Below, in pieces: positions 46,402 to 53,982 of a DNA stretch of 64,000 bases (the stretch's first letter is position 1; each line of letters starts with the position of its first letter). The stretch covers positions 62,001 through 126,000 of the forward strand of contig JAWLCA010000010.1 in assembly GCA_041687395.1 (NCBI GenBank), given 5' to 3'. The notes under the pieces are model-generated. The model was not told the origin of the DNA and did no database searches. It saw only the letters and a list, made by a program, of their open reading frames with translations. Made by a program: the position numbers and the translations under genes. This stretch comes from JAWLCA01 sp041687395. Its GTDB lineage: Bacteria > Pseudomonadota > Alphaproteobacteria > Rhodobacterales > Rhodobacteraceae.

Positions 46402-47214
46402 ATGACCACAATCCTCGACAAGATCAAGGCCTACAAGCTCGACGAGGTCGCTGCCGGCAAGGAGAAGACCCCCCTGCCCGACATGGAGGCCGCCGCGCGC
46501 GATGCCCCGGCCCCGCGCGGATTCGCCAAGGCCCTGATCGAGGCCGCGGGCCACGGCTACGGCCTGATCGCCGAGATCAAGAAGGCCAGCCCCTCGCGCG
46601 GTCTGATCCGCGCCGACTTCGATCCGCCCACGCTCGCCCATGCCTACGAGGACGGCGGCGCCACCTGCCTGTCGGTCCTGACCGACGGTCCCTCGTTCCA
46701 GGGCGACGACGCTTTCCTCGCCGCCGCGCGCGGGGCCACGAAGCTGCCGGTGCTGCGCAAGGATTTCCTGTATGACCCCTGGCAGGTGGTGCAATCGCGC
46801 GCCCTGCAGGCCGACTGCATCCTGATCATCATGGCCAGCGTTTCGGACGCGCAGGCCGCCGAACTGGAAGCCACCGCCCGCGACTGGAAGATGGACGTGC
46901 TGGTCGAGGTGCATGACGAGGGGGAGCTGGAGCGCGCGGGCAAGCTCTCGTCGCCGCTGATCGGCATCAACAACCGCAACCTGCACACGTTCGAGGTTGA
47001 CCTCGGCACCACCCGCCGCTTGGCCCGCATCGTGCCCGCCGACCGCACCATCGTGGCCGAAAGTGGCCTGCACACGCCCGAGGATCTGGCCGACCTCGCC
47101 CGCTTCGGCGCGCGCTGTTTCCTGATCGGCGAAAGCCTGATGCGGGCCGATGACGTCGCCGCCGCGACCCGTGCGATCCTCGCCAATCCGCTGACCTCCA
47201 CCGGGGGGATGTGA
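46402..47214 (+). CDS. trpC: Indole-3-glycerol phosphate synthase
   Basis: This 270-residue TIM-barrel enzyme closes the indole ring in tryptophan synthesis. Signature segments are LIAEIKKASPSRGLIRADFD, CLSVLTDGPSFQGDDAFLAA, LPVLRKDFLYDPWQVVQSRA and LIGINNRNLHTFEVDLGTTR. It is the first gene of trpC-moaC-moeA-lexA and overlaps moaC by one base (TGATG). trpD is far away, unlike the usual order. Confidence 0.96.
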   Translation: MTTILDKIKAYKLDEVAAGKEKTPLPDMEAAARDAPAPRGFAKALIEAAGHGYGLIAEIKKASPSRGLIRADFDPPTLAHAYEDGGATCLSVLTDGPSFQGDDAFLAAARGATKLPVLRKDFLYDPWQVVQSRALQADCILIIMASVSDAQAAELEATARDWKMDVLVEVHDEGELERAGKLSSPLIGINNRNLHTFEVDLGTTRRLARIVPADRTIVAESGLHTPEDLADLARFGARCFLIGESLMRADDVAAATRAILANPLTSTGGM

Positions 47215-47690
47215 TGGCGCTGTCCCATTTCGACGAGGCCGGACGCGCCCACATGGTCGACGTGACCGACAAGGACGTGACCACCCGCACCGCCGTCGCC
47301 ACCGGCGCGGTGCTGATGAAGCCCGAAACCCTGGCCCTGATCACCGACGGGCGCGCCGAAAAGGGCGACGTTCTGGGCGTGGCGCGGCTTGCCGGCATCA
47401 TGGGCGCCAAGCGCACCGCCGACCTGATCCCGCTCTGCCACCCGCTGCCGCTGTCCAAGGTCGCGCTGGAGCTGGAGCCCGACGCGGGCCTCCCCGGCAT
47501 CCGCGTCACCGCCACCGTGCGCACGACGGGGCGCACGGGCGTGGAGATGGAGGCGCTCACCGCCGTCTCGGTCGCGTGCCTCACGATCTACGACATGGTG
47601 AAGGCGGCCGAAAAGGCGATGACCATCACCGACATCCGCCTGACCATGAAGGAGGGCGGCAAATCCGGGCGGTACGAGGCCGCCCCGTGA
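47214..47690 (+). CDS. moaC: Cyclic pyranopterin monophosphate synthase MoaC
   Basis: This 158-residue enzyme works with MoaA in the first step of molybdopterin synthesis. LIPLCHPLPLSKVALELEPD and RTGVEMEALTAVSVACLTIYDM hold the catalytic residues. It starts at ATG 47214 (a GTG sits directly before). moeA follows with a GTGA overlap. Confidence 0.96.
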   Translation: MALSHFDEAGRAHMVDVTDKDVTTRTAVATGAVLMKPETLALITDGRAEKGDVLGVARLAGIMGAKRTADLIPLCHPLPLSKVALELEPDAGLPGIRVTATVRTTGRTGVEMEALTAVSVACLTIYDMVKAAEKAMTITDIRLTMKEGGKSGRYEAAP

Positions 47691-48877
47691 TCTCCGTCGA
47701 AGAGGCGCTGACCCGCGTCCTGGCCCTCGCCACCCCCCTGCCGACCGAGGTGATCCCACTGGCGGAGGCCGCCCGCCGCGTCCTTGCCGCCCCGGCCGTG
47801 GCTGGCCGCGACCAGCCGCCCTTCGCCGCATCCGCCATGGATGGCTACGCCGTCAACGGGGCCGAGGTGCAACCCGGCGCGCGCTTCCGCGTGGTGGGCC
47901 AGGCCGCCGCCGGCCACGCCCACGCAGGCCCCGTCGCCCCCGGCCAGGCCCTGCGCATCTTCACCGGCGCGCCCCTGCCCCCCGGCACCGACCGCGTCGT
48001 GATCCAGGAGGACGTGACCCGCGACGGCGACCTCATCACCCTCGCGCGCAACCTTGACGAAAGCCGCCACGTCCGCCCCGCCGGGGCCGACTTCGCCGCC
48101 GGCTACACCCTCGCCCCGCCCCGCCGCCTGCGCGCGGTGGATCTGGCCCTTCTGGCCGCGATGAACGTGGCCGACCTCACCGTCACCCGCCGGCCCGAGG
48201 TGGCGCTGATCGCAACCGGGGACGAGCTGGTGATGCCCGGAGAGTCCCCCCGCCCCGACCAGATCGTCGCCTCGAACATCTTCGGCCTGAAGGCGATGAT
48301 CGAGGCCGAGGGGGCCGTCGCCCGCCTGCTGCCCATCGCGCGGGACACCGAGGCTGACCTCTCCACCATCTTCGGCCTGGCCGAGGGCGCGGATCTGATC
48401 GTCACCATCGGCGGCGCCTCGGTGGGCGACCATGACCTGGTGGCCCGTGTCGCGGGCCACCGCGGGCTGGAGCGCGCCTTCTACAAGATCGCGATGCGCC
48501 CCGGAAAGCCGCTGATGGCGGGGCGTCTGGGCGCGGCCGCGATGCTGGGCCTGCCCGGCAACCCGGTCTCCGCGCTGGTCTGCGGGCACCTGTTCCTGCT
48601 GCCGCTTCTGCGCGCCATGTCGGGCCTGCCGTCAGCGCCTGCGCCGATGCGTATCGCCCGGCTGGCGGTGGACGTCGGCCCGAACGGCCCGCGCGACCAC
48701 TACATGCGCGCCCACCTGACGCCCGACCCCGATGGCGGTGCGCCGCGCATCACCCCCTTCGACCGGCAGGACAGCGCGCTCCTGTCGGTCCTGGCCCAGG
48801 CCGACGCGCTTCTGCTGCGCCCGCGCGGCGACGAACCGCGTCCCGCAGGCCACAGTGTGCGCTACCTGCCGCTCTGA
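47687..48877 (+). CDS. moeA: Molybdopterin molybdenumtransferase MoeA
   Basis: This 396-residue enzyme inserts molybdate into adenylylated molybdopterin. QPPFAASAMDGYAVNGAEVQ, LRIFTGAPLPPGTDRVVIQE and the central ATGDELVMPGESPRPDQIVA are typical. IVTIGGASVGDHDLVARVAG and LMAGRLGAAAMLGLPGNPVSALV form the MoCF domain. GTG at 47687 is the start because it overlaps the moaC stop. Confidence 0.95.
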   Translation: MISVEEALTRVLALATPLPTEVIPLAEAARRVLAAPAVAGRDQPPFAASAMDGYAVNGAEVQPGARFRVVGQAAAGHAHAGPVAPGQALRIFTGAPLPPGTDRVVIQEDVTRDGDLITLARNLDESRHVRPAGADFAAGYTLAPPRRLRAVDLALLAAMNVADLTVTRRPEVALIATGDELVMPGESPRPDQIVASNIFGLKAMIEAEGAVARLLPIARDTEADLSTIFGLAEGADLIVTIGGASVGDHDLVARVAGHRGLERAFYKIAMRPGKPLMAGRLGAAAMLGLPGNPVSALVCGHLFLLPLLRAMSGLPSAPAPMRIARLAVDVGPNGPRDHYMRAHLTPDPDGGAPRITPFDRQDSALLSVLAQADALLLRPRGDEPRPAGHSVRYLPL

Positions 48878-48892
48878 CGGCCCTGCACCGGG

Positions 48893-48921
48893 TTGACACA
48901 AAGCGGGAACACAGGTAGAAC
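48893..48921 (+). promoter_or_regulatory. lexA promoter overlapped by an SOS (LexA) operator
   Basis: TTGACA (48893-48898), a 17-nt spacer and TAGAAC (48916-48921) form a sigma-70-like promoter. GAAC at 48907-48910 and 48918-48921 are separated by exactly 7 nt, which on the other strand is the alphaproteobacterial LexA box GTTC-N7-GTTC. The operator covers the spacer and -10 region, so LexA binding should block transcription. It lies 32 nt before the lexA ATG. Confidence 0.88.
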
Positions 48922-48952
48922 ATGCTCCGAACAGGTTTCGGGCGGATTTTTC

Positions 48953-49645
48953 ATGCTGACACGCAAGCAACTGGATTTGCTGAACTTCATCCACACGCGG
49001 CTGCAGGCCGACGGCGTGCCCCCTTCGTTCGACGAGATGAAGGACGCGCTCGACCTGCGCTCCAAATCCGGCATCCACCGCCTGATCACGGCGTTGGAGG
49101 AACGCGGCTTCATCCGCCGTCTCGCCCACCGCGCCCGCGCGATCGAGGTTCTGAAACTGCCCGAGGCGCTGGACAACGCCCGCCGCCCCGGCTTCGCCCC
49201 CCGGGTGGTCGAGGGGGATCGTTCCCCCCGCCCGGCACAGGCGCAAGAGGTGGAGGCGACGGCGCTGGACCTGCCCGTCATGGGCCGCATCGCCGCCGGC
49301 ACCCCGATCGAGGCGATCTCGGAGATTTCCCACCACGTCGCCGTCCCCGGCTCCATGCTCTCGGGCCGCGCCCAGCACTATGCGCTGGAGGTGAAGGGCG
49401 ATTCGATGATCGAGGCCGGTATCAACGACGGCGACATCGTGGTGATCCGCGAACAGACCACGGCTGAAAACGGCGACATCGTCGTGGCCCTGGTCGAGGG
49501 GCATGAGGCGACGCTGAAGCGCTTTCGCCGCAAGGGCGGCATGATCGTGCTGGAGGCCGCGAATCCCGCCTATGAACCCCGCATGCTGCCCGACCATCAG
49601 GTGAAGGTGCAGGGTCGCCTGGTGGGGCTGATCCGCAGCTACTGA
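48953..49645 (+). CDS. lexA: SOS repressor LexA
   Basis: This 230-residue repressor of DNA-damage genes has an N-terminal winged helix-turn-helix (PPSFDEMKDALDLRSKSGIH) and a C-terminal self-cleaving S24 domain. The cleavage site is Ala115-Gly116 (RIAAGTPIEAI), with Ser151 in KGDSMIEAGI and Lys189 in EATLKRFRRKG. The true start is ATG 48953 (LTRKQLDLLNFIHTRLQADG). It has its own LexA-controlled promoter despite being last in the trpC-moaC-moeA-lexA string. Confidence 0.97.
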   Translation: MLTRKQLDLLNFIHTRLQADGVPPSFDEMKDALDLRSKSGIHRLITALEERGFIRRLAHRARAIEVLKLPEALDNARRPGFAPRVVEGDRSPRPAQAQEVEATALDLPVMGRIAAGTPIEAISEISHHVAVPGSMLSGRAQHYALEVKGDSMIEAGINDGDIVVIREQTTAENGDIVVALVEGHEATLKRFRRKGGMIVLEAANPAYEPRMLPDHQVKVQGRLVGLIRSY

Positions 49646-49691
49646 CATCGGCACGCGGATAGTCTAGGCCGTCGCCCAAAGGGGGTGGCCC

Positions 49692-50528
49692 ATGTCCGAT
49701 GCCTACGATCCCGCGCAGGATGGGGCCGAAATGGCCTTCGACCGGCGGATGTCCTATACCGACTACCTCGGCCTCGACGCGATCCTGACGGCGCAGCACC
49801 CGATCAGCGCCGCCCATGACGAGATGCTGTTCATCGTCCAGCACCAGACGTCCGAACTCTGGATGCGGCTGGTGCTGCACGAACTGGACGCCGCGCGCCG
49901 CCTGATCGCCGCGGGCGACCTGCGCCCCGCCTTCAAGATGCTGACCCGCATCGCCCGGATATTCGAGCAGCTGAACAGCGCCTGGGACGTGCTGCGCACC
50001 ATGACCCCGGCCGATTACACCACCTTCCGCGCCGCCCTCGGCCAGTCCTCGGGCTTCCAGTCGGTGCAATATCGGCTGATCGAATTCGCCGTGGGCAACC
50101 GAAACCCGGCGATGCTGCGCCCCCACGCCCACCGCCCCGACCTGACCGCGCTGCTGACCGCCGAACTGGCCCGCCCCTCGCTCTATGACGTCGCCATCGG
50201 CCGACTCGCCGCGGCCGGCCTGCCGGTGCCCGACCACGTGCTCGCGCGCGATGTCTCGCAGCCCTGGAGAGCCGATCCCGGACTGCAAGCCGCCTGGCGG
50301 CAGGTCTACACCGACCCCCGCCGCCACTGGGAGCTTTACGAACTGGCCGAGAAACTGGTGGACTTCGAGGACTACTTCCGCCGCTGGCGATTCAACCACG
50401 TCACCACCGTCGAACGGGTGATCGGACTGAAGCGCGGCACCGGCGGCACCTCGGGGGTGGCCTACCTGCGCCGCATGCTCGAGGTCGAATTGTTCCCCGA
50501 ACTCTGGCACCTGCGAACGGAACTTTAG
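49692..50528 (+). CDS. kynA: Tryptophan 2,3-dioxygenase
   Basis: This 278-residue heme enzyme opens the indole ring of tryptophan to N-formylkynurenine. SYTDYLGLDAILTAQHPISA, DEMLFIVQHQTSELWMRLVL (distal pocket), LGQSSGFQSVQYRLIEFAVG and FNHVTTVERVIGLKRGTGGT (proximal His region) are present. Its partner kynureninase lies 12 kb to the left. It follows lexA by 46 nt on the same strand. Confidence 0.95.
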   Translation: MSDAYDPAQDGAEMAFDRRMSYTDYLGLDAILTAQHPISAAHDEMLFIVQHQTSELWMRLVLHELDAARRLIAAGDLRPAFKMLTRIARIFEQLNSAWDVLRTMTPADYTTFRAALGQSSGFQSVQYRLIEFAVGNRNPAMLRPHAHRPDLTALLTAELARPSLYDVAIGRLAAAGLPVPDHVLARDVSQPWRADPGLQAAWRQVYTDPRRHWELYELAEKLVDFEDYFRRWRFNHVTTVERVIGLKRGTGGTSGVAYLRRMLEVELFPELWHLRTEL

Positions 50529-50605
50529 GCACGCTGCGACGTTTTTCTGGCGGGAATCAGGGCGATGCCGCATCATCGTCCGTGGGTAATCCGGGGGTAT
50601 TCGTG

Positions 50606-51244
50606 ATGCGCTTTCTTTTCGTCTGTCTGTCGCTCGTGGCACTGGCCGGCTGCGTGCAGCCCTATGACGGCCCGATGACCACCCGCGCCGCCACACCCAC
50701 CGTCACCCTGCCCGACCAATCCTATGATGCGCGCAGCGATGGCGTGCATCGGATCGCCGCCGTGCCCACCGAACAGGTCGACACACAGTTCCTGCGTCAG
50801 GTCGTCACGATCCGCACCGAAGAGGAACCGGGCACCATCATCATCGACACCGCCGCGCGCCACCTGTTCTACATCCTCGATGACCGCCACGCGATCCGCT
50901 ACGGCATCGGCGTCGGCCGCGACGGCTTCGCCTGGTCCGGCGTGGCCGAGGTCCGGGGCGTCGGCCGCTGGCCCACCTGGACGCCCCCGCCCGAGATGAT
51001 CCGACGCCAGCCCGAACTCGCCCGCTGGGCCGATGGCCAGCCGGGTGGGCCGACCAACCCGCTGGGCGCCCGCGCGATCTATCTCACCGAAAACGGCGTC
51101 GACCGCGGCTACCGCATCCACGGCACGCCCGAATGGCGCTCCATCGGGCAGGCCGCCTCCTCGGGCTGCATCCGCATGTTCAACCAGGACGTCATAGACC
51201 TCGCCGCGCGGGTGGAACGCGGCGCCAAGGTCATCGTGCGCTGA
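50606..51244 (+). CDS. L,D-transpeptidase lipoprotein (YkuD domain)
   Basis: This 212-residue protein starts with a lipoprotein signal (RFLFVCLSLVALAGC, lipobox LAGC). The YkuD domain follows: TIIIDTAARHLFYILDDRHA, YRIHGTPEWRSIGQAASSGC and IRMFNQDVIDLAARV, with the catalytic SGCIRM cysteine. It makes 3-3 peptidoglycan links or attaches lipoproteins in the envelope. ATG at 50606 was chosen because the signal peptide begins there. Confidence 0.92.
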   Translation: MRFLFVCLSLVALAGCVQPYDGPMTTRAATPTVTLPDQSYDARSDGVHRIAAVPTEQVDTQFLRQVVTIRTEEEPGTIIIDTAARHLFYILDDRHAIRYGIGVGRDGFAWSGVAEVRGVGRWPTWTPPPEMIRRQPELARWADGQPGGPTNPLGARAIYLTENGVDRGYRIHGTPEWRSIGQAASSGCIRMFNQDVIDLAARVERGAKVIVR

Positions 51245-51309
51245 GGGCAACCTGTGGCCGTTGCGGGATCGGGCGTTGCATCGAACGCTTGATAAAGACC
51301 GTCTAAACT

Positions 51310-51325
51310 GTTGACAGCCGTCAAC
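51310..51325. repeat. Near-palindromic element shared with trmJ
   Basis: GTTGACAGCCGTCAAC can fold as a 6-bp stem with a 4-nt loop and differs by one base from the palindrome at 36052-36067. It lies in the 105-nt gap between two convergent genes; the short T run after it means that it could act as a weak terminator. The rest of the gap shows nothing else. Confidence 0.7.
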
Positions 51326-51349
51326 TTTCGGGCAGTACAGCGCCGCAAC

Positions 51350-51886
51350 TCACGCCCCGGCGGCCGCCGTCCAGTCGTCCAGCAGTGCTGCCAGCTTGTC
51401 CCAGTCGGTGAACTCGACGTCCTCTTCGCCGTCATGCTTCTGCCCCCGTTGCGACGCGATCCAGCGCATCGCCCAGTAGCGCAGAAAGTCGTATTGCGAA
51501 TACCGCAGCGCGCCGGCCACATGCTCCACCTGCTTCGGGCGCCAGCCGGTCTTTTCCTTGAACGCCGTCAGCACCGCCTCCAGCCCCTCCCAGTCTTTCT
51601 CGTCTCGCCCGGCCGCCGACAGCGACACCGACAGGAACAGGTTCGGCACCTTGTCAAGCGCTGCGGTTTGGGCCGTCGCGAAATCCACAAGCGCCGCCTG
51701 ATAGTGCCCGGCATGGACCGACCCGGCGAGGATCACCCCGTCGTAATCTGCCACCGCCGCATCCTCGGCATCCTCGGCGTGCAGCAGTTCCACGCTGTGC
51801 CCCTTGGCCGTCAGGTGATCGGCCGCATGGCGCGCGATCTTGCGGGTCTGCCCCTCGGTGGTGGCATAGACGATCAGTATCTTCAT
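51350..51886 (-). CDS. Flavodoxin-domain protein, HemG-like
   Basis: This 178-residue protein begins MKILIVYATTEGQTRKIARH, the FMN phosphate loop of flavodoxins, and contains DYDGVILAGSVHAGHYQAAL and PNLFLSVSLSAAGRDEKDWE, all typical of the flavodoxin_5/HemG group that oxidises protoporphyrinogen IX in enterobacteria. Its C-terminus (LRYSQYDFLRYWAMRWIASQ) also agrees. The actual role here is unproven, because alphaproteobacteria generally use HemJ. Confidence 0.75.
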   Translation of the reverse strand: MKILIVYATTEGQTRKIARHAADHLTAKGHSVELLHAEDAEDAAVADYDGVILAGSVHAGHYQAALVDFATAQTAALDKVPNLFLSVSLSAAGRDEKDWEGLEAVLTAFKEKTGWRPKQVEHVAGALRYSQYDFLRYWAMRWIASQRGQKHDGEEDVEFTDWDKLAALLDDWTAAAGA

Positions 51887-51951
51887 GGCGCTCCCCTTCC
51901 GCTGGTTCGAACGACCCTGCCGCAACGGGCGCTGTCCCGCCTTGCGTCAGA

Positions 51952-52743
51952 TCAAGCCGACTCGCGCACGGCCAGGCCCAGCCGTCCCGCCGCCCAGGCC
52001 CGCACCGCCTGCCCGAAGGCCTGGAACAACGGGCGCGAGACCGGATCGGTCGCCGCGTTCCATTCCGGGTGCCACTGCACCGACAGGGTGAAGCCCGGAG
52101 CGTCCTTGACGAAGATCGCCTCGGGCGTGCCATCCGCAGCCTCGCCTTCGACCACGATGCGGCGGCCCGGCGTGGCGATGCCCTGACCGTGGAGCGTGTT
52201 GGTCATCACCTCCTCCGCCCCCAGCACGCGATGAAACACGCCGCCGGGCTTCAGCCTGACCGGGTGGCGCAGGGCGAACTTCTCCTCCAGCGTGCCGTCG
52301 GGCGGCATGCGGTGGTTCATCCGCCCCGGCAGGTCGCGGATCTCGGGGTGCAGCGTGCCGCCCAATGCGACATTAACCTCTTGAAATCCCCTGCAAATCC
52401 CAAAGAACGGCTGTCCCCTCTCCACGCAGGCGCGCACCAATGGCAGCGCGATCGCGTCACGCGCGCGGTCGAAGGCGCCGTGCGCCTCGGTCTCGGCCTC
52501 GCCGTATTCGCTGGGGTGGACGTTGGGCCGCCCGCCGGTCAGCAGGAAGCCGTCGCAGGCGTCGAGCAGTTCGGGCACGCTGACGAAGCGCGGATCGGCC
52601 GGGATCAGCAGCGGCAGGCACCCGGCCACCTCGGCCACGGCCTGGCTGTTCATCGTGCCGCCGGCATGGGCGGGATAGGTATCGTTGATCAGATGAGAGT
52701 TCGAGATGATCCCGACGATCGGCCGACCCATGTGCACATCCAT
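51952..52743 (-). CDS. Class I glutamine amidotransferase, gamma-glutamyl-gamma-aminobutyrate hydrolase (PuuD) family
   Basis: This 263-residue enzyme has the amidase triad: the cysteine in FFGICRGFQEVNVALGGTLH and the His/Glu pair in VQWHPEWNAATDPVSRPLFQ. LDACDGFLLTGGRPNVHPSE matches the PuuD family, which hydrolyses gamma-glutamyl bonds in polyamine breakdown. ATG at 52743 is preferred; an in-frame ATG at 52731 would remove 4 residues. No other polyamine genes are adjacent. Confidence 0.85.
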   Translation of the reverse strand: MDVHMGRPIVGIISNSHLINDTYPAHAGGTMNSQAVAEVAGCLPLLIPADPRFVSVPELLDACDGFLLTGGRPNVHPSEYGEAETEAHGAFDRARDAIALPLVRACVERGQPFFGICRGFQEVNVALGGTLHPEIRDLPGRMNHRMPPDGTLEEKFALRHPVRLKPGGVFHRVLGAEEVMTNTLHGQGIATPGRRIVVEGEAADGTPEAIFVKDAPGFTLSVQWHPEWNAATDPVSRPLFQAFGQAVRAWAAGRLGLAVRESA

Positions 52744-52873
52744 GACAAAACCGCTTCCTTATAGATGTTTGGCCCGCAAGGGTGAAGGGCTGGTATCCGG
52801 GAACGGCCCGCCTGCCCTACCGGACCGGCACGGCCCCGATCAGAAGATGGGCGCTTGCCTGTTTTGGCGGCGG

Positions 52874-53869
52874 TCAGGCGGCTTCTGCGCCAGCGCGAAG
52901 CGGCTCCAGCGCGGCGTCCAGCACCTCCAGCCCCGCGCCGGGGCGGTTGGCGCGTTCCGACAGCACCCGCCGCCAGCCCCGCGCCCCAGGCCGCCCGGCG
53001 AAAAGTCCCAGCATGTGCCGGGTCACCGCCGACAGCTTGCCGCCGCGCGCCACATGATCCGCGATGTAGGGGCGCATCGCCTCGACCGCATCGAAGGCAT
53101 CGCCCCCCGGCGGATCGCCCCAGAGGCGGGCGTCGGCTTCCAGCAGGATCGCGGCGGGGTCGTGATAGGCGGCGCGGCCGACCATCGCGCCATCGAGGCC
53201 CTGCGCCAGGAAATGTTCCACTTGATCCAGGCTGGTGATGCCGCCGTTGATCACGACTGCGAGGTCGGGAAAGGCCCGTTTCATCGCCACGACAAGGGCG
53301 TGGTCGAGCGGCGGGATCTCCCGGTTCTCTTTCGGGCTGAGGCCCTGGAGCCAGGCCTTGCGGGCATGGATCGCGACCCGACCCACACCTGCTTTCTGCA
53401 TCAATTCCAGAAAGTTGGGCAACACGTCTTCAGGTTCCTGATCGTCCACGCCGATGCGGCATTTCACCGTGACATCGACACCGCCGGCCGCGGCGATCAT
53501 GGCAGCCACGCAGTCGGCCACCAAAGCGGGTTGCAGCATCAGCGCCGCCCCGAAGCAGCCCGTCTGCACGCGGTCGGACGGGCAGCCGACGTTCAGGTTG
53601 ACCTCGTCATACCCCCAGTCTACGCCGATCCGCGTCGCCTGCGCCAGAAGACCGGGGTCAGAGCCGCCAAGCTGCAGCGCCAAGGGATGCTCAACGGCGT
53701 CGAACCCCAGCAGGCGGTCACGGTCGCCATGGATCACGGCCTGCGCCGTCACCATCTCGGTATACAGCAGCGCGCGCCGGCTGAGGGTACGGTGAAACAC
53801 CCGGCAATGCCGGTCGGTCCAGTCCATCATAGGGGCACAGGATAATCTAGCATGTTGATTTATTTGCAT
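52874..53869 (-). CDS. dusA: tRNA-dihydrouridine synthase A (dusA), 5' end adjoining an integrated island
   Basis: This 331-residue FMN enzyme reduces uridines 20/20a in tRNA D-loops. CAPMMDWTDRHCRVFHRTLS at the start, NVGCPSDRVQTGCFGAALML (Cys96 expected catalytic) and CRIGVDDQEPEDVLPNFLEL are standard. The first ten residues (MQINQHARLS) are encoded by AT-rich DNA unlike the rest of the gene and precede the conserved CAPMMDW. They were probably supplied by the island when it recombined into the dusA 5' end. The gene still looks intact. Confidence 0.93.
   Translation of the reverse strand: MQINQHARLSCAPMMDWTDRHCRVFHRTLSRRALLYTEMVTAQAVIHGDRDRLLGFDAVEHPLALQLGGSDPGLLAQATRIGVDWGYDEVNLNVGCPSDRVQTGCFGAALMLQPALVADCVAAMIAAAGGVDVTVKCRIGVDDQEPEDVLPNFLELMQKAGVGRVAIHARKAWLQGLSPKENREIPPLDHALVVAMKRAFPDLAVVINGGITSLDQVEHFLAQGLDGAMVGRAAYHDPAAILLEADARLWGDPPGGDAFDAVEAMRPYIADHVARGGKLSAVTRHMLGLFAGRPGARGWRRVLSERANRPGAGLEVLDAALEPLRAGAEAA
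53820..53869. other. Presumed attachment-site junction (attL) at the dusA 5' end
   Basis: High-GC coding sequence for CAPMMDW changes at about 53840 to an AT-rich stretch that supplies the dusA start codon and runs on towards the integrase. This composition break marks the likely left junction. The exact core cannot be set without the second copy. Confidence 0.5.
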
Positions 53870-53982
53870 TTTTTGTGTATCTTCAAACTGTTGGCGGCGG
53901 ATGCTGCTACGCTGGAATACGCCCCAATATCCCCGAATTTGCCCCTCTACGACGACTCATTGCACACACAGCGCACACGAAA

